Below, one piece after another: positions 63,372 to 64,000 of a DNA stretch of 64,000 nucleotides. The translations under genes and the position numbers were made by a program. Origin of the DNA: Casuarina equisetifolia (taxonomy: Eukaryota; Streptophyta; Magnoliopsida; Fagales; Casuarinaceae); NCBI GenBank assembly GCA_028551475.1, contig CM052358.1:5644501-5708500 (forward strand). The letters run 5' to 3'. The number at the start of each line of letters is the position of its first letter. Within the stretch, counting starts at the first letter, position 1. The notes beneath the pieces are model-generated. The model was not told the DNA's origin. It saw only the letters and a list, made by a program, of their open reading frames with translations, and did no database searches.

Positions 63372-64000
63372 GGACAACTCGACAAAAACTAATATTTGGA
63401 AAGCATAAAAACGTAAAAGGGAACAGGGCAGATAAGTTTGATGAAATTTCTATAATTCCCATTAGGACATGTTTCAATTGGTATTAGTTTTGGTTGGTTG
63501 GTTGTCTTGTCTTGTTTGCATTATTTGTGGCTCTGTTCTTTATTGTCTACTTGTTTGCTCTGTCTCTTGTCGTGATAGCCTGGGTTATTAGTGTCTCTTT
63601 ACCTTACATTTGGTATTTTTCTTTTCTACCTTTGTTATTATGAACCTAGAACAATTGGATGAATCTGATGCTTTTGCTTATGAGTGACTAATTTTGTCAA
63701 TATTCCAAGCTCTGTTTTTGGTTTCTCTGTATTTGATACTTCTCTGAACATAGCGTGGGTTTATTATCATTAGACAGAATTCAATTTGGAAGTTGTGTAA
63801 TTCACCTCATGGATGCACAAAAGATGACATTTGGTTTCCATTATTACCAAATCAGACCATCAAATTTAATTTGCCCAATCAGAGAAAGGTTCTATCCTCG
63901 GTGCTTCTTGGAATTCTCCTCTAATTTCGCTTTATGCAATAGTTATTAGAACCTCTTAGGCCGTTGGACCAAGTTGATCATTACCTTTATCTGCTTGACG
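63372..64000 (+). other. Calmodulin 3' UTR and downstream DNA
   Basis: The 3' UTR probably extends a few hundred bases into T-rich DNA. Nothing else was recognised before the window ends. Confidence 0.6.

Overview
The window is nuclear DNA of a flowering plant, most likely a eudicot. Evidence: genes split by GT-AG introns, AT-rich intergenic DNA, plant-specific families (ZIFL transporter, group A bZIP, SnRK1 beta subunit, DUF295, plant-type calmodulin) and decayed plant LTR retrotransposons. I found no CRISPR array, no operon and no RNA gene I can support. Exon structures were built by joining reading frames at GT-AG sites and checking codon phase. No transcript data were available, so UTRs are approximate.

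Layout. 0.9-3.9 kb (+): a 205-aa Tim17/22/23 (PRAT)-like membrane protein. 4.9-10.9 kb (-): an FHA2-like forkhead-associated protein, convergent with the first gene and divergent from the next. 11.2-16.0 kb (+): the small DPM3 subunit of dolichol-phosphate-mannose synthase, with a 3.4-kb intron in its 5' UTR. 16.1-39.9 kb: a tandem duplication. Each unit holds an intronless MAPKKK17/18/20-type kinase (+) followed by a ZIFL-type MFS transporter (-). In unit 1 (16.1-26.3 kb) the transporter is a wrecked pseudogene carrying a ~3.3-kb insertion with a DUF295 gene. In unit 2 (26.3-39.9 kb) the transporter is complete, with 17 exons and 499 aa. The two kinase coding sequences differ by only two silent bases that I could find, while the surrounding duplicated DNA differs by about 5%, which suggests gene conversion.

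41.6-46.6 kb (-): an AREB3/DPBF-type bZIP factor in three coding exons. 47-52 kb: a retrotransposon graveyard with a copia reverse transcriptase remnant and a gypsy chromodomain plus probable LTR. 52.4-58.6 kb (+): a SnRK1 beta subunit (KINbeta1 type) with small uORFs. 59.5-60.1 kb: a ~290-bp tandem duplication. 61.2-63.4 kb (+): calmodulin.

Functional links. MAPKKK17/18, AREB/ABF factors, SnRK1 and calmodulin are all stress, ABA, energy or calcium signalling families, but plant genes do not work as operons and I treat their proximity as chance. I see no candidate for a wholly new biological system. The best leads are the asymmetric fate of the kinase-transporter duplication, the likely gene conversion of the kinases, the DUF295 insertion with its unexplained GC-rich block, and a diverged dispersed repeat shared between the DPM3 intron and the kinase 3' flanks.
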